The notes under the pieces are model-generated. The model saw only the letters and a program-made list of their open reading frames with translations, was not told the DNA's origin and searched no databases. Both the position numbers and the translations under genes were made by a program. From Actinomyces ruminicola (GTDB taxonomy: Bacteria; Actinomycetota; Actinomycetes; Actinomycetales; Actinomycetaceae), in the NCBI RefSeq assembly GCF_900103885.1, contig NZ_FNIM01000001.1, forward strand, positions 540,138 to 604,137: a DNA stretch of 64,000 nucleotides. The letters are read 5' to 3'. How positions within the stretch are numbered: the stretch's first letter is position 1; the number at the start of each line of letters is the position of its first letter. Positions 8,807 to 16,330 of this stretch are shown piece after piece.

Positions 8807-8992
8807 TCCGCGCCAAGGGTGGCTGGCTCGCTGAGCGCGCCCAGGGCCGCGGGTCGGTACCAAGTAGGACGCTCGTCATGTTCCGGTCCCCCGAGCTTCA
8901 ATGGTGGCGCGGTCCTCCAACAGCCGGCGCCCCATGCCGGGTGTGAACGTCAGTGGTACCGGGTCCGTGCCGCGCCGCTGGTAGACGTCGGC

Positions 8993-9574
8993 TCACTGGC
9001 TCCGATCGGTGCGCACGCCGTCGAGGAACAGCGCCAAGTGGCGGCGGTAGAGGTCGGGGGCGTCGTCCGGGCTGGCGTCCATGATGCCGACGAGCGCCAC
9101 CTGCAGGTAGGCGATGTCGCGGGCGGTGCAGTCGGACCGCAGAGTGCCCTGCGCGTGCGCGAGTTCTATCACCTGTTCAAGATAGGGATTGATCTGCGCT
9201 TTGCACTCGCGCACCGACTCGAATACTGATCCGGCCGGACACATCAGGGCACGCATGCCCCGGTTGGATGCCTGTAGGCGCATCGTCTCCTCCAGGTAGT
9301 CGACCAGCGCCCGCCACGCGTCACCTGCCTGTGCCATCGCACGCGCCCGCTCCACCTCCCGCTGAAGCTGTTCGGCGAATAGCGCGGCGACCAGGGCGTC
9401 CTTGGTGGGGAAGTGCCGGTACACGGTGCCGACGCCGACTCCCGCGTCCCGAGCGACGTCCTTGAGCGTGACCGCCAGGCCCCGAGATCCGAACAGTCGC
9501 TTCGCGGAATCGAGCAGCCTCGCACGATTGCGGGCCGCGTCCTTCCTTGCCGGGGTCACTGCTGCACTGGGCAC
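8993..9574 (-). CDS. TetR-family transcriptional regulator
   Basis: About 193 residues. The HTH is LLDSAKRLFGSRGLAVTLKD followed by DAGVGVGTVYRHFPTKDAL (residues 18-60); the rest is the helical ligand-binding domain. No ATG fits; the GTG at 9574 gives a normal TetR length, and a GTG at 9559 is the alternative. It faces the QorB-like gene at 9701, with a perfect operator-like palindrome between them. It most likely represses that gene and itself; the ligand may be a quinone or electrophile, by analogy with similar pairs. Confidence 0.83.
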   Translation of the reverse strand: MPSAAVTPARKDAARNRARLLDSAKRLFGSRGLAVTLKDVARDAGVGVGTVYRHFPTKDALVAALFAEQLQREVERARAMAQAGDAWRALVDYLEETMRLQASNRGMRALMCPAGSVFESVRECKAQINPYLEQVIELAHAQGTLRSDCTARDIAYLQVALVGIMDASPDDAPDLYRRHLALFLDGVRTDRSQ

Positions 9575-9593
9575 GCGGACATCATAACCGATA

Positions 9594-9609
9594 CGGACCA
9601 GAGGTTCCG
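9594..9609. promoter_or_regulatory. Second, imperfect TetR-type half-palindrome
   Basis: CGGACCAGAGGTTCCG, an imperfect version of the perfect site at 9644, lying just upstream of the TetR start. Two sites would allow autorepression plus repression of the divergent gene. Confidence 0.45.
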
Positions 9610-9643
9610 CTTTCGGCTCCAGCCTGCTAGTCTCATCTCGAAA

Positions 9644-9659
9644 CGGACCACATGGTCCG
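9644..9659. promoter_or_regulatory. Probable TetR operator
   Basis: Perfect inverted repeat CGGACCA-CA-TGGTCCG between the divergent TetR and QorB-like genes, 42 bases before the QorB-like start. Size and symmetry are typical of TetR operators. The binding partner is inferred from position. Confidence 0.65.
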
Positions 9660-9700
9660 CTTCGGATAGTCATATCATCCGCCAGAAAGGTAATCCCCTC

Positions 9701-10570
9701 ATGTTGCTGGCCCTCACCGGAGCCTCCGGAAACCTTGGACGCCTCGTCGTCGACGAGCTGCTCTCCCGCGACGTTCCGGCCGCGCAGATCGTTGCCATCG
9801 TCCGAAACCCCGCCCGGGCCACCGACCTGGCCGAGCGCGGCCTTATCGTGCGCCGGGCGGACTACGCAGACCCGACGGCGCTGCGGGCCGCGCTGGACGG
9901 CGTGGACCGCCTGCTGCTGATCTCCATTTCCGGCACCGGAGCCTCCGCGGCACACCGCAACATCATCGAATCCGCCCAGGACGCCGGCGTGGGCCACATC
10001 GCCTACACCTCCATCCTCAATGCCGACCACAGCAGCAACCCGCTCGCCCCCGAGCACTACGCCACCGAACGCATCCTTGCCGCCAGCGGCATCCCGACCA
10101 CGGTCCTGCGCAACGCCTGGTACCACGAGGTCTACACCCGCCTGATCCCCAGCAGCCTCGCCTCCGGGGAGGTCGTGGGCTCCACCGGTGAGGGACGGAT
10201 CTCCGGCGCAGCCCGTGCCGACTTCGCCGCCGCTGCCGCCACGGTCCTGCTCGACGATGCCGTACCCGAGGCCGGTACTCCGCGCATCTACGAGCTCGGC
10301 GGTTCCTCCTTCACTCTGGGTGAGTTCGCGCGCACGCTGTCCGATGTCACCGGCCGCACCATCACCCACCGTAACCTGACCGACGTCGAGTACACGGCCG
10401 AGCTTGAGGCCGCCGGAGCGGGGGCCAGTGCGGGACTGGTTGTGGGAACCGATGCCTCCATCCGGGCCGGGGAGATGGAGACCGACTCCCAAGACCTGGC
10501 GCAACTGGTCGGCCGCCCGCTCATCCCGCTCGCGCAGACCATCCGGCAGGTCCTGGAGGCACAGGCATGA
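9701..10570 (+). CDS. NmrA-like NAD(P)H:quinone oxidoreductase (QorB-type)
   Basis: A 289-residue atypical short-chain dehydrogenase. The N-terminus MLLALTGASGNLGRLVVDEL carries the GxxGxxG dinucleotide-binding motif, and IVRNPARATDLAERG follows beta-2. Length and layout match E. coli QorB (286 residues), including HIAYTSILNAD and the ERILAASGIPTTVLRNAWYHE segment that lines the substrate pocket. It should reduce quinones or act as a redox sensor with NADPH. Transcribed away from the TetR gene with a palindrome in its promoter. Its stop overlaps the next start (ATGA), so the following SDR remnant is translationally coupled. Confidence 0.83.
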   Translation: MLLALTGASGNLGRLVVDELLSRDVPAAQIVAIVRNPARATDLAERGLIVRRADYADPTALRAALDGVDRLLLISISGTGASAAHRNIIESAQDAGVGHIAYTSILNADHSSNPLAPEHYATERILAASGIPTTVLRNAWYHEVYTRLIPSSLASGEVVGSTGEGRISGAARADFAAAAATVLLDDAVPEAGTPRIYELGGSSFTLGEFARTLSDVTGRTITHRNLTDVEYTAELEAAGAGASAGLVVGTDASIRAGEMETDSQDLAQLVGRPLIPLAQTIRQVLEAQA

Positions 10571-10986
10571 GTGCGAGCACGGCAGAGGCTCCGGCAGGAG
10601 CGCCGCGGAGATTCTCGGGAAGGGGCGTCGTGGTCACCGGGGGCGCGGGGAACATCGGTAGCGCCATCACCCGACGGTTCGCCGCCGAGGGCGCCGTCGT
10701 CAATTTCACGCGCGGACTGGCCTTCGACCTGGGCGAGTGGGGGATCCGGGTCAACGCCGTCGCACCGGCCCTGACCGTCCCCGACGACCTGGCCGCCACC
10801 GCCCCGGTCAGCGAGTGGGTCGCCCGAGGCGAGCAGCGCCAAGCCCTCCCCGGCCACGCCCGGCCGGACGACGTCGCCGCCGCGACGGCCTTCCTGGCCA
10901 GCCAAGACGCGCGCTTCATCACCGGAGCCGTCCTGCCCATCGACGGGGGTATCTCGGCAGCAAGTGGCCTGCCCGACTTCTTCTAG
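10567..10986 (+). pseudogene. SDR oxidoreductase with internal in-frame deletion
   Basis: A 139-residue open frame that still begins as an SDR (VVVTGGAGNIGSAITRRFAAEGAVV, cofactor motif) and ends as one (RGLAFDLGEWGIRVNAVAPA, then DDVAAATAFLASQDARFITGAVLPIDGG). The central 100 or so residues are missing: no NNAG, no catalytic Ser, no YxxxK. The join falls at AVV|NFTRG, exactly where the strand after the catalytic helix would begin. The reading frame is kept, so a protein may be made, but it cannot be an active dehydrogenase. Start overlaps the QorB-like stop. A strong terminator follows. Confidence 0.8.
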
Positions 10987-11000
10987 TTCTTCTAGACGCT

Positions 11001-11035
11001 CGTTGGGGCGGCGCGCTGAACGCGCCGCCCCAACG
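11001..11035. terminator. Bidirectional hairpin terminator
   Basis: Perfect 15-bp inverted repeat (CGTTGGGGCGGCGCG and complement) with a 5-base loop, between the SDR remnant and the convergent hydrolase gene. Confidence 0.75.
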
Positions 11036-11116
11036 ACGATTGCTCAGGACCGCCTGCCGTGGGCACGCTCGGGTTATTCAACCGAGCGGGAACCAGCCGC
11101 CGGACTCGAACCAGTA

Positions 11117-12085
11117 TCAGGCCAGGTTCTGCGCGAGGAACGCGTCGACGGCGTCGAAGGGAATCAGATCCACCCGGTCGTAGAGGTCGATGTGGCGCGC
11201 ACCGGGGACCTCGACGATGCTCGCGCTGTCCCCGATCTGCTCCTTCGCCTCCTCGGTGAACCAGCGGGAGAAGGCCAGCTCACCAACGAGCATGAGCACC
11301 GGCCGCGGGGCGATGTCCTCCAGATAGCGCAGGCCGCCGTAGCCCAGGTAGCCCAGGTGGCTGACGGCGACGTGCCCACCCTGCGAGTGCGGGTGGTAGC
11401 CGCGGTCGTTGCTCTTGACGTAGTAGTCGAAGAACTCGCTCGTGATCGGGTCCAGCTCCACGTCCGCGGGCGGCACCTCCTCGGGGAAGACCGGGTCATA
11501 GGCGGCCTCGCCGGAGTCGAGGTCGGCCCAACGCTGGGCGGCCAGCCGGTCCCGCTCGGCGCGGCGGTCGGCGTCGCTCCAGCCGTGCTGCCAGCCGTTG
11601 CGGTAGTTCTCACCGATGTCGTACATGGACGCGGTCACGACCGCCTTGATGCGGGAGTCGATGCGCGCGGCCCCCAGGCTGAAACCGCCCGAGCCGCAGA
11701 TGCCCACCACGCCGATCCGCTCGCGGGACACGTACTCGAGGGTTCCCAGGTAATCCACGCCGGCGCTGAAGTCCTCCATGAAGATCTCCGGGGAGGAGAC
11801 GAAGCGCGGTTCGCCGGAGGAATCGCCCTTGTAGGAGGGGTCGAAGGCGAGGGCGACGTAACCGCGCTGGGCGAGCTCGTTGGCCCACACGCCAGGCATC
11901 TGCTCCTTCACGCCGCCGTGACTGGGGCCGATGACGACCGCCGCGTGCCGAGCGGTCCTGTCGAGGTCCTTGGCGGTGTACAGGTCCGCGGCGATGGTGA
12001 TGCCGTAGCGGTTCTTGTAGTTGACGCGCGTGCGCTCCACCTCCGGCGAGATTACAAACGTCAGACCGTCTGGTTGCAAGGGCAC
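11117..12085 (-). CDS. Alpha/beta hydrolase (YcjY/dienelactone-hydrolase-like)
   Basis: A 322-residue cytoplasmic alpha/beta hydrolase. The nucleophile elbow reads VVGICGSGGFS, so the nucleophile is probably Cys, as in dienelactone hydrolases and YcjY-like proteins. The acid is likely in MLVGELAFS and the base is His in ARHIDLYD near the C-terminus. The GTG at 12085 follows AAAGGA by 6-7 bases; no ATG fits better. It is a paralogue of the hydrolase at 21226 (shared GITIAADLY/GITLAADLY, ALAFDPS/TIAFDPS, YHPHS/YHPRS). It points away from an SDR gene. Substrate unknown. Confidence 0.78.
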   Translation of the reverse strand: MPLQPDGLTFVISPEVERTRVNYKNRYGITIAADLYTAKDLDRTARHAAVVIGPSHGGVKEQMPGVWANELAQRGYVALAFDPSYKGDSSGEPRFVSSPEIFMEDFSAGVDYLGTLEYVSRERIGVVGICGSGGFSLGAARIDSRIKAVVTASMYDIGENYRNGWQHGWSDADRRAERDRLAAQRWADLDSGEAAYDPVFPEEVPPADVELDPITSEFFDYYVKSNDRGYHPHSQGGHVAVSHLGYLGYGGLRYLEDIAPRPVLMLVGELAFSRWFTEEAKEQIGDSASIVEVPGARHIDLYDRVDLIPFDAVDAFLAQNLA

Positions 12086-12441
12086 TTCGTGTTCCTTTCT
12101 GCTTTGAACGCAGGGCCTCCGCATCCCGTGTGCGGCAGGCTGCGTCAGCGTATGCGGGAACGCCGCGCCGGGGAACCACCGATTGGGGTTCTCTCCGTGC
12201 CCGTGTCAACCGGAATACGCCGTCGGCCGCGCACCGCCGTCCCGCACGGACCGCGGCATGATTCCTGCAGGGTGGTACTGGCGGTCACTCCCGCGGCGCC
12301 GACCGGCCGCATAGGCTGGACGCCACCGGGCGGCGAGACGCGCCCGCCCCCATAACATCGCCGGACCGGTCTGGGCATGTCACTAGTGCCGGTCTCGGCG
12401 CACAGATACCGTACAAGCGCTGAGCAACAGAGGACACCACC
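12086..12441. other. Intergenic region between divergent hydrolase and SDR genes
   Basis: 356 bases without a credible gene. It contains one solitary copy of the dispersed repeat at 12379-12402 and presumably the promoters of both genes, which I could not pin down. Confidence 0.5.
12379..12402. repeat. Solitary copy of the 23-bp dispersed repeat
   Basis: GTCACTAGTGCCGGTCTCGG and four more bases match the 4468 array unit (ACTTCTACCGATCTCGGC) at about 14 of 18 positions. Intergenic. Confidence 0.5.
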
Positions 12442-13110
12442 ATGACCACCATCGCCATTGTCGGAGGCGGCCCGGGCCTGGGCCGCGCCGTCGCCCGCCG
12501 CTTCGGCCGCGAGGGCTTCGACGTCGCCCTGATCTCCCGCAGCCGCGAGCACCTGGACGAGCGGGTCGCCGCCCTGAGTGCCGACGGCGTGAATGCCCGC
12601 GGGTACGTCGCCGACGGCCGCGACGGTGAGGCCCTGACCCGGGCCCTGGCCGACGCTGCCCGCGAACTTGGCCCCATCGAGGTGCTCCAGTGGAGCCCAG
12701 TACCGGCGCGTGAGTTCATGAAGCCGGTGCTGGAGACCAGTGCCGCGGACCTGGTCGGCCCCATCGAGATGTCCGTCTACGGCCCCGTCAACGCGGTGCG
12801 CCAGGTACTGCCGGGCATGCGCGAGCTCGGCCGCGGCACGATCCTGCTGATCAACGGCGGCTCCGCCGTCCGCCCGGGCCCGAGGGTCACGGGCACCTCG
12901 GTGGCCTTCGCCGGGGAGAGCGCCTACGGGCAGCTCCTCCACGACGCGCTTGCCATGGAGGGGATTCACGTCGCCCAGCTGATCATTCCGCGCGGCATCG
13001 GCGGCGGCGAGCCCTCCCACGAGCCGGCCGCCCTGGCCGATCGCATCTGGGAGTTGCACGCCCGGCACGACGGCGACTTCCGCACCTTCGTGGAGCCCAT
13101 GGACGCCTGA
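12442..13110 (+). CDS. SDR-family protein lacking the usual catalytic Lys
   Basis: A 222-residue short-chain dehydrogenase-like protein. The N-terminal Rossmann motif is IAIVGGGPGLGRAVARRFGR, and ALISRSREHLDE suggests NADP binding. The usual NNAG is replaced by LQWSP, the Ser position by LLINGGSAV, and the catalytic YxxxK by SAYGQLL (no Lys). It may therefore be an atypical or non-catalytic SDR. A GAGG site lies upstream of the ATG at the usual distance. Divergent from the hydrolase at 11117. Specific role unknown. Confidence 0.75.
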   Translation: MTTIAIVGGGPGLGRAVARRFGREGFDVALISRSREHLDERVAALSADGVNARGYVADGRDGEALTRALADAARELGPIEVLQWSPVPAREFMKPVLETSAADLVGPIEMSVYGPVNAVRQVLPGMRELGRGTILLINGGSAVRPGPRVTGTSVAFAGESAYGQLLHDALAMEGIHVAQLIIPRGIGGGEPSHEPAALADRIWELHARHDGDFRTFVEPMDA

Positions 13111-13198
13111 CCCAGCCGCCTGAACCTGCACATCCACCTGGCCGGCATCGACCCTGCCGGAATGCTTGCCCGCTGGGAAGGCCGAGAGGCATAATGAT

Positions 13199-13233
13199 GG
13201 GGAGCCACCCGGAGCTAACCCGGATGACTCCCC
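13199..13233 (-). terminator. Hairpin terminator of the small-peptide gene
   Basis: GGGGAG...CTCCCC outer stem with an inner CCGG/CCGG stem, 13 bases after the stop of the peptide gene. On the minus strand it is followed by an A/T-rich ATCATTAT stretch. Confidence 0.6.
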
Positions 13234-13245
13234 GAGGCAGACGGC

Positions 13246-13389
13246 TCAGTTGAGCCACCTGCCGAGGGCATCCACAAGGACACCAATGGCCCGGATCAGT
13301 TGAGCGAGTGATTCGAGTATTTCGCTCAGCTTCCGGGCCATTCCCTTGTCCTTGCGGACTTTGGCATGTCGGCCCTTCGGCTTGGACAT
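13246..13389 (-). CDS. Small cationic amphipathic peptide, 47 residues, hypothetical
   Basis: A 48-codon frame. The start is supported by AGGAAGGAGG, about 7 bases before the ATG, one of the best ribosome sites in the window. The N-terminal third is strongly basic (MSKPKGRHAKVRKDKGMARK). The rest is a continuous amphipathic helix (LSEILESLAQLIRAIGVLV, then DALGRWLN). There is no Cys, no double-Gly leader and no signal peptide. A terminator-like hairpin follows the stop. I do not recognise a family. Size, charge and helix pattern resemble leaderless bacteriocins, phenol-soluble-modulin-like peptides or small membrane-active toxins, but a DNA/RNA-binding small protein is equally possible. It is not antisense to a known gene. 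Confidence 0.6.
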   Translation of the reverse strand: MSKPKGRHAKVRKDKGMARKLSEILESLAQLIRAIGVLVDALGRWLN

Positions 13390-13678
13390 GGCCCCCACCT
13401 CCTTCCTGGCTCCTGACCTTCCCGGCTAAGGACATGGAATGTTCCGGGAGGAGGTGCCGAAGAAGGCGCTTCCAGCGTACGCGGCAGGTACGACGCGTAC
13501 GGGGTGGTCATTCGACCATCGCGCCTCTTCGCCCACGCGCCCACGATCGACAACTCATGCGGCTCTTCGCGTGTGGGGGGATAGAGGGCCAACGGGTGGC
13601 GGTTGTCCGGGTGATGGTTGGCGTTCGCGTCACCTGTAGGTGCGGGGCGTCCGCAGTTCGACGCTTCGCCACTTGTGG

Positions 13679-13743
13679 CGACGGTTCGCGGGTGTCCTGA
13701 GACAGGACAGCGACGGTTCGCGGGGTAGGTGCGCGAGCCGTCG
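13679..13743. repeat. Direct repeat with hairpins
   Basis: CGACGGTTCGCGGG occurs at 13679 and 13711. The spacer holds GTCCTG-AGA-CAGGAC (13694-13708). The second copy pairs with CGCGAGCCGTCG at 13732-13743 (12-bp stem, one G-T wobble). May act as the terminator region for the SDR at 13817 or be a mobile short repeat. Confidence 0.55.
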
Positions 13744-13816
13744 CCGTTCATAGCGAAGCGCCGGTGCTACCTGACGAACCGTCACCGACGCAGCAGCCCG
13801 TCGCCGGCAAGCGCGG

Positions 13817-14593
13817 TCAGATGGCGGTGTAGCCGCCGTCCACGGGAATAGCCGTGCCGGTGACGTAGGCGGAAGCGGGCGCGGCCAGGAACAGGGCGGT
13901 GGTGTCCAACTCCCCCTCCGCGCCGTAGCGCCCCACGGGAATGGTGCGCTTGGCGTGCTCCTGGAAGAACTCCGAGTCGAGCGTGTCGGTGGTCAGCTCG
14001 GTGTAGAAGTAGCCGGGGCAGATCGCATTGACCGTGATGCCGTGCTTGCCCCACTCTGCCGCAAGCGCCCGGGTCAGGTTCACCACCCCGCCCTTGGCGG
14101 CGTGGTAGGGGGCGGAGCCGGCCACCATATTGCCCACCAGCCCATACATGGAGGAGATGTTGACGATCCGACCGTAGCCGGCCGGGATCATCGCCTTCTT
14201 CGCGACGGCGCGCGCCACGCGGAAGGAGCCCAGCAGGTCGATGTCGAACTCGTGCTGGAACTGCTCGTCGGTGATGTCCTCCGCCGGGCCGACGGCGCCG
14301 GTGCCCGCGTTGTTGATCAGGATGTCGAGCCTCCCGTACTTCTCCAGGACGGCGTCCACGACCGCCTCCACATTCGCGGTGTCGGTGATGTCGCAGCGGA
14401 TGGCGAGGGTGGGCACGCCGAATTCCGCGGCGATCTCTGCGGCGACCGCCTCGATGCGGTCCACGCGGCGGGCGACGGCGACGATGGCGGCGCCGGCGGA
14501 GGCCAGCGCCCTCGCCATCTGCACCCCCAGGCCCGAGGAGCAGCCGGTGACGAGGGCGACCTGCCCGGAAAGATCGAAGTAGTTGCGGTCCAT
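13817..14593 (-). CDS. SDR oxidoreductase, gluconate 5-dehydrogenase-like
   Basis: A 258-residue classical SDR: TGCSSGLGVQMARALASAGA (cofactor), NNAGTGAVGP, catalytic Ser in VNISSMYG, YHAAKGG (Tyr and Lys), and CPGYFYTELT after beta-6. ARRVDR after beta-2 suggests NADP preference. The most similar group I know is gluconate 5-dehydrogenase/2-deoxy-D-gluconate 3-dehydrogenase, cytosolic enzymes of sugar-acid metabolism. A palindrome like that of the inositol region lies 148 bases upstream (14741), so the gene may belong to that regulon; this is inference. Confidence 0.83.
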   Translation of the reverse strand: MDRNYFDLSGQVALVTGCSSGLGVQMARALASAGAAIVAVARRVDRIEAVAAEIAAEFGVPTLAIRCDITDTANVEAVVDAVLEKYGRLDILINNAGTGAVGPAEDITDEQFQHEFDIDLLGSFRVARAVAKKAMIPAGYGRIVNISSMYGLVGNMVAGSAPYHAAKGGVVNLTRALAAEWGKHGITVNAICPGYFYTELTTDTLDSEFFQEHAKRTIPVGRYGAEGELDTTALFLAAPASAYVTGTAIPVDGGYTAI

Positions 14594-15053
14594 GGTTGTT
14601 CAAGGTCTTTCTGTCGGGAAATGTGGGGGCACGGAGCCGGTACAGGTGCGCAGGAAGCGAACCCGGCGACGCCCTCCAGTCGGCAGCGACCGGCGAGGGC
14701 GTGAGGCAAGCCTATGTGCTCGGGCCGGCCGCCAGGAACCCTTGTCACAACAAATAGTGAGATGAGATGCCCTCGGCCCGCTGCCGGCCGGAGCGCACCC
14801 AGACACCCGGGGCCCGCGCCGACGCCGCCCGGTACCCGATTGACCGCCCCAGGATCGTGAGCCGTCCAAGCCCTCGTACACGCGGCACCCCTGACAGGCC
14901 CTGCCGGTGCCTGGCAGGCCTACGCCGGCGCCGCCTACCGTGGCCGACGAATCTTCGGTAGGCACCCACGGCACCGCGGCCCCATCACGGGCCGTCCGTG
15001 CCCGCTCGCCCCTGACCGATTGCATCCAGCCCTTACTTCATGCAAGGAGTCCC
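14594..15053. other. Divergent promoter region
   Basis: 460 bases between the SDR (minus) and the quinone-reductase-like gene (plus). Besides the operator-like site at 14741-14754 I see nothing that looks like a gene; short frames here lack ribosome sites. Confidence 0.5.
14741..14754. promoter_or_regulatory. Candidate copy of the inositol-region operator
   Basis: CTTGTCACAACAAA matches TTTGTCAGGACAAA at 11 of 14 positions. No clear promoter with the 18-bp spacing seen at the other sites. Confidence 0.4.
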
Positions 15054-15614
15054 ATGCAGACCACCGTCCTCGTGTTCCACCCGCGCCTGGCCACCGGCTC
15101 GCGCGTCAACGCCCGCCTGATGCAGGCCGCTCAGGCCGCCAACCGCCCAGAGCACCCCGTCGAGGTGCGCGACCTGTACGCGCTCTACCCGGACTTCCGC
15201 ATCAACGTCAAGGCCGAGCAGGACGTCCTGACCGCCGCGGACCGCATTGTCTGGCAGTTCCCGATGTACTGGTACTCCACCCCCGCACTCCTGAAGCAGT
15301 GGGAGGACGACGTGCTGGAGCACGGCTGGGCATACGGCTCCACCGGCACCGCCCTGCACGGCAAGGAGCTCGGCGTCGCCGTCTCCCCCGGCGGAGCCGG
15401 CGAGCGCTACGCCCGGGAGGGAGCCTTCCACTACACGCTCACCGAGCTGCTGCGCCCCCTGCAGGCCACCAGCAACCTGATCGGCACGCGCTTCCTGCGG
15501 CCCTTCATCACCACCGGGGCCATGGCGATCTCCGACGCCGAGCTGGCCTCCCGCGCGGCCGCCTACCCGGCCTGGCTGACGGGGCAGGTGCCCGCGCTCG
15601 GCGACTTCGAGTAA
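15054..15614 (+). CDS. NAD(P)H:quinone oxidoreductase, KefF/MdaB-like flavodoxin fold
   Basis: A 186-residue flavoprotein. FHPRLATGSRVNARLM is the FMN/FAD phosphate-binding loop; VWQFPMYWYSTPALLKQWED is the conserved active-site motif of the NQO1/MdaB/KefF group; VAVSPGGAGERYAREG completes the isoalloxazine pocket. It should reduce quinones by two electrons, cytosolic. The ATG at 15054 follows AAGGAG by 6 bases. The gene is separated by a bidirectional hairpin from the convergent two-component regulator. Confidence 0.87.
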   Translation: MQTTVLVFHPRLATGSRVNARLMQAAQAANRPEHPVEVRDLYALYPDFRINVKAEQDVLTAADRIVWQFPMYWYSTPALLKQWEDDVLEHGWAYGSTGTALHGKELGVAVSPGGAGERYAREGAFHYTLTELLRPLQATSNLIGTRFLRPFITTGAMAISDAELASRAAAYPAWLTGQVPALGDFE

Positions 15615-15645
15615 GTCGCCCGCTTCTCCCGATCCCCGACCGACG

Positions 15646-15680
15646 GCCGCCCCGGCACGGGCGCCATTGGCCGGGGCGGC
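15646..15680. terminator. Bidirectional hairpin terminator
   Basis: 11-bp perfect stem GCCGCCCCGGC / GCCGGGGCGGC between convergent genes. Confidence 0.65.
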
Positions 15681-15682
15681 GG

Positions 15683-16330
15683 TCAGGGCAGGCGGGAGGG
15701 CCGGTAGTACAGCACCGCTATCTGGGTGCGGTTGCGCAGGCCGAGCTTGGCCAGCACGGTGCTGATGTGGTTGCGCACGGTGCCCTCGCTCAGGTGCAGT
15801 CGGTCTGCTACCTCGGAGTTGTCCAGCCCCTCGCACACCGCCTCGACCACCTCGTACTCCCGCTCGGTGAGCGGGGCGAACACGGGCGGGCGCACCCCGC
15901 GCGCCGACGGCGTTCCCGCGCTGATCCCGAGCCTCGCCGTGCGCTCCAGCACCTGCCCCTCCAGCACGCTGACCCCGGCCATGACGCTGCGCAGCGCCGG
16001 GGCGATCTGGGCCACGTCCTGCTTGATCAGGTAGCCGCGCACCCCCATGCGCAGGGCGCGCACGATGTACTCGTCGTCGGAGAAGGTGGTCAGCAGCACG
16101 ATCCGGGCCTGCGCGTCGAGCCGGAGAATCCGCTCGGCAGCCGTGAGCCCGTCGCCCGCCGGCATCTGAATGTCCAGCAGCAGCACGTCCGGGCGGCTCG
16201 CCGTATACGCCTCGACCGCCTCCGGTCCGCTGAATCCCAGGCCGACGACGTCGATGTCCGGCTCCGCGGCCAGGATCGTGGCCAGAGACCGCGCGAGCAG
16301 GGGGTCGTCGTCGACGATGAGCACCTTCAT
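15683..16330 (-). CDS. Response regulator, NarL/LuxR family
   Basis: A 215-residue two-domain regulator. Receiver domain 1-120: acidic DDD at 7-9, phospho-acceptor Asp53 in LLLDIQMP, conserved Thr in LLTTFSDD, Lys in YLIKQD. The LuxR-type HTH follows at about 148-210 (LTEREYEVVEAVCEGLDNSE and HLSEGTVRNHISTVLAKL). The start overlaps the stop of the histidine kinase (ATGA), so both come from one transcript. The divergent ABC exporter at 17616 is the obvious target candidate, a very common actinobacterial arrangement. Confidence 0.92.
   Translation of the reverse strand: MKVLIVDDDPLLARSLATILAAEPDIDVVGLGFSGPEAVEAYTASRPDVLLLDIQMPAGDGLTAAERILRLDAQARIVLLTTFSDDEYIVRALRMGVRGYLIKQDVAQIAPALRSVMAGVSVLEGQVLERTARLGISAGTPSARGVRPPVFAPLTEREYEVVEAVCEGLDNSEVADRLHLSEGTVRNHISTVLAKLGLRNRTQIAVLYYRPSRLP

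Larger units (their letters stand above)
13111..13816. other. Long spacer with a small-peptide gene and repeats
   Basis: 706 bases between an SDR gene and the convergent gluconate-dehydrogenase-like SDR. Contents: a hairpin (13199-13233), a 47-codon gene on the minus strand (13246-13389), and a repeat-rich zone (13659-13793) with copies of CGACGGTTCGCGGG. Longer frames here (for example 13308-13700) have no ribosome site or protein-like composition. Confidence 0.6.

Noticed and set aside
8993-10504. A 503-codon minus-strand frame
   Set aside because: Only the first-transcribed-from-9574 part (TetR) is protein-like; the upstream part is antisense to the QorB-like gene.
13308-13700. A 130-codon plus-strand frame in the repeat spacer
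   Set aside because: No ribosome site, odd composition, and overlaps the better-supported small-peptide gene on the other strand.
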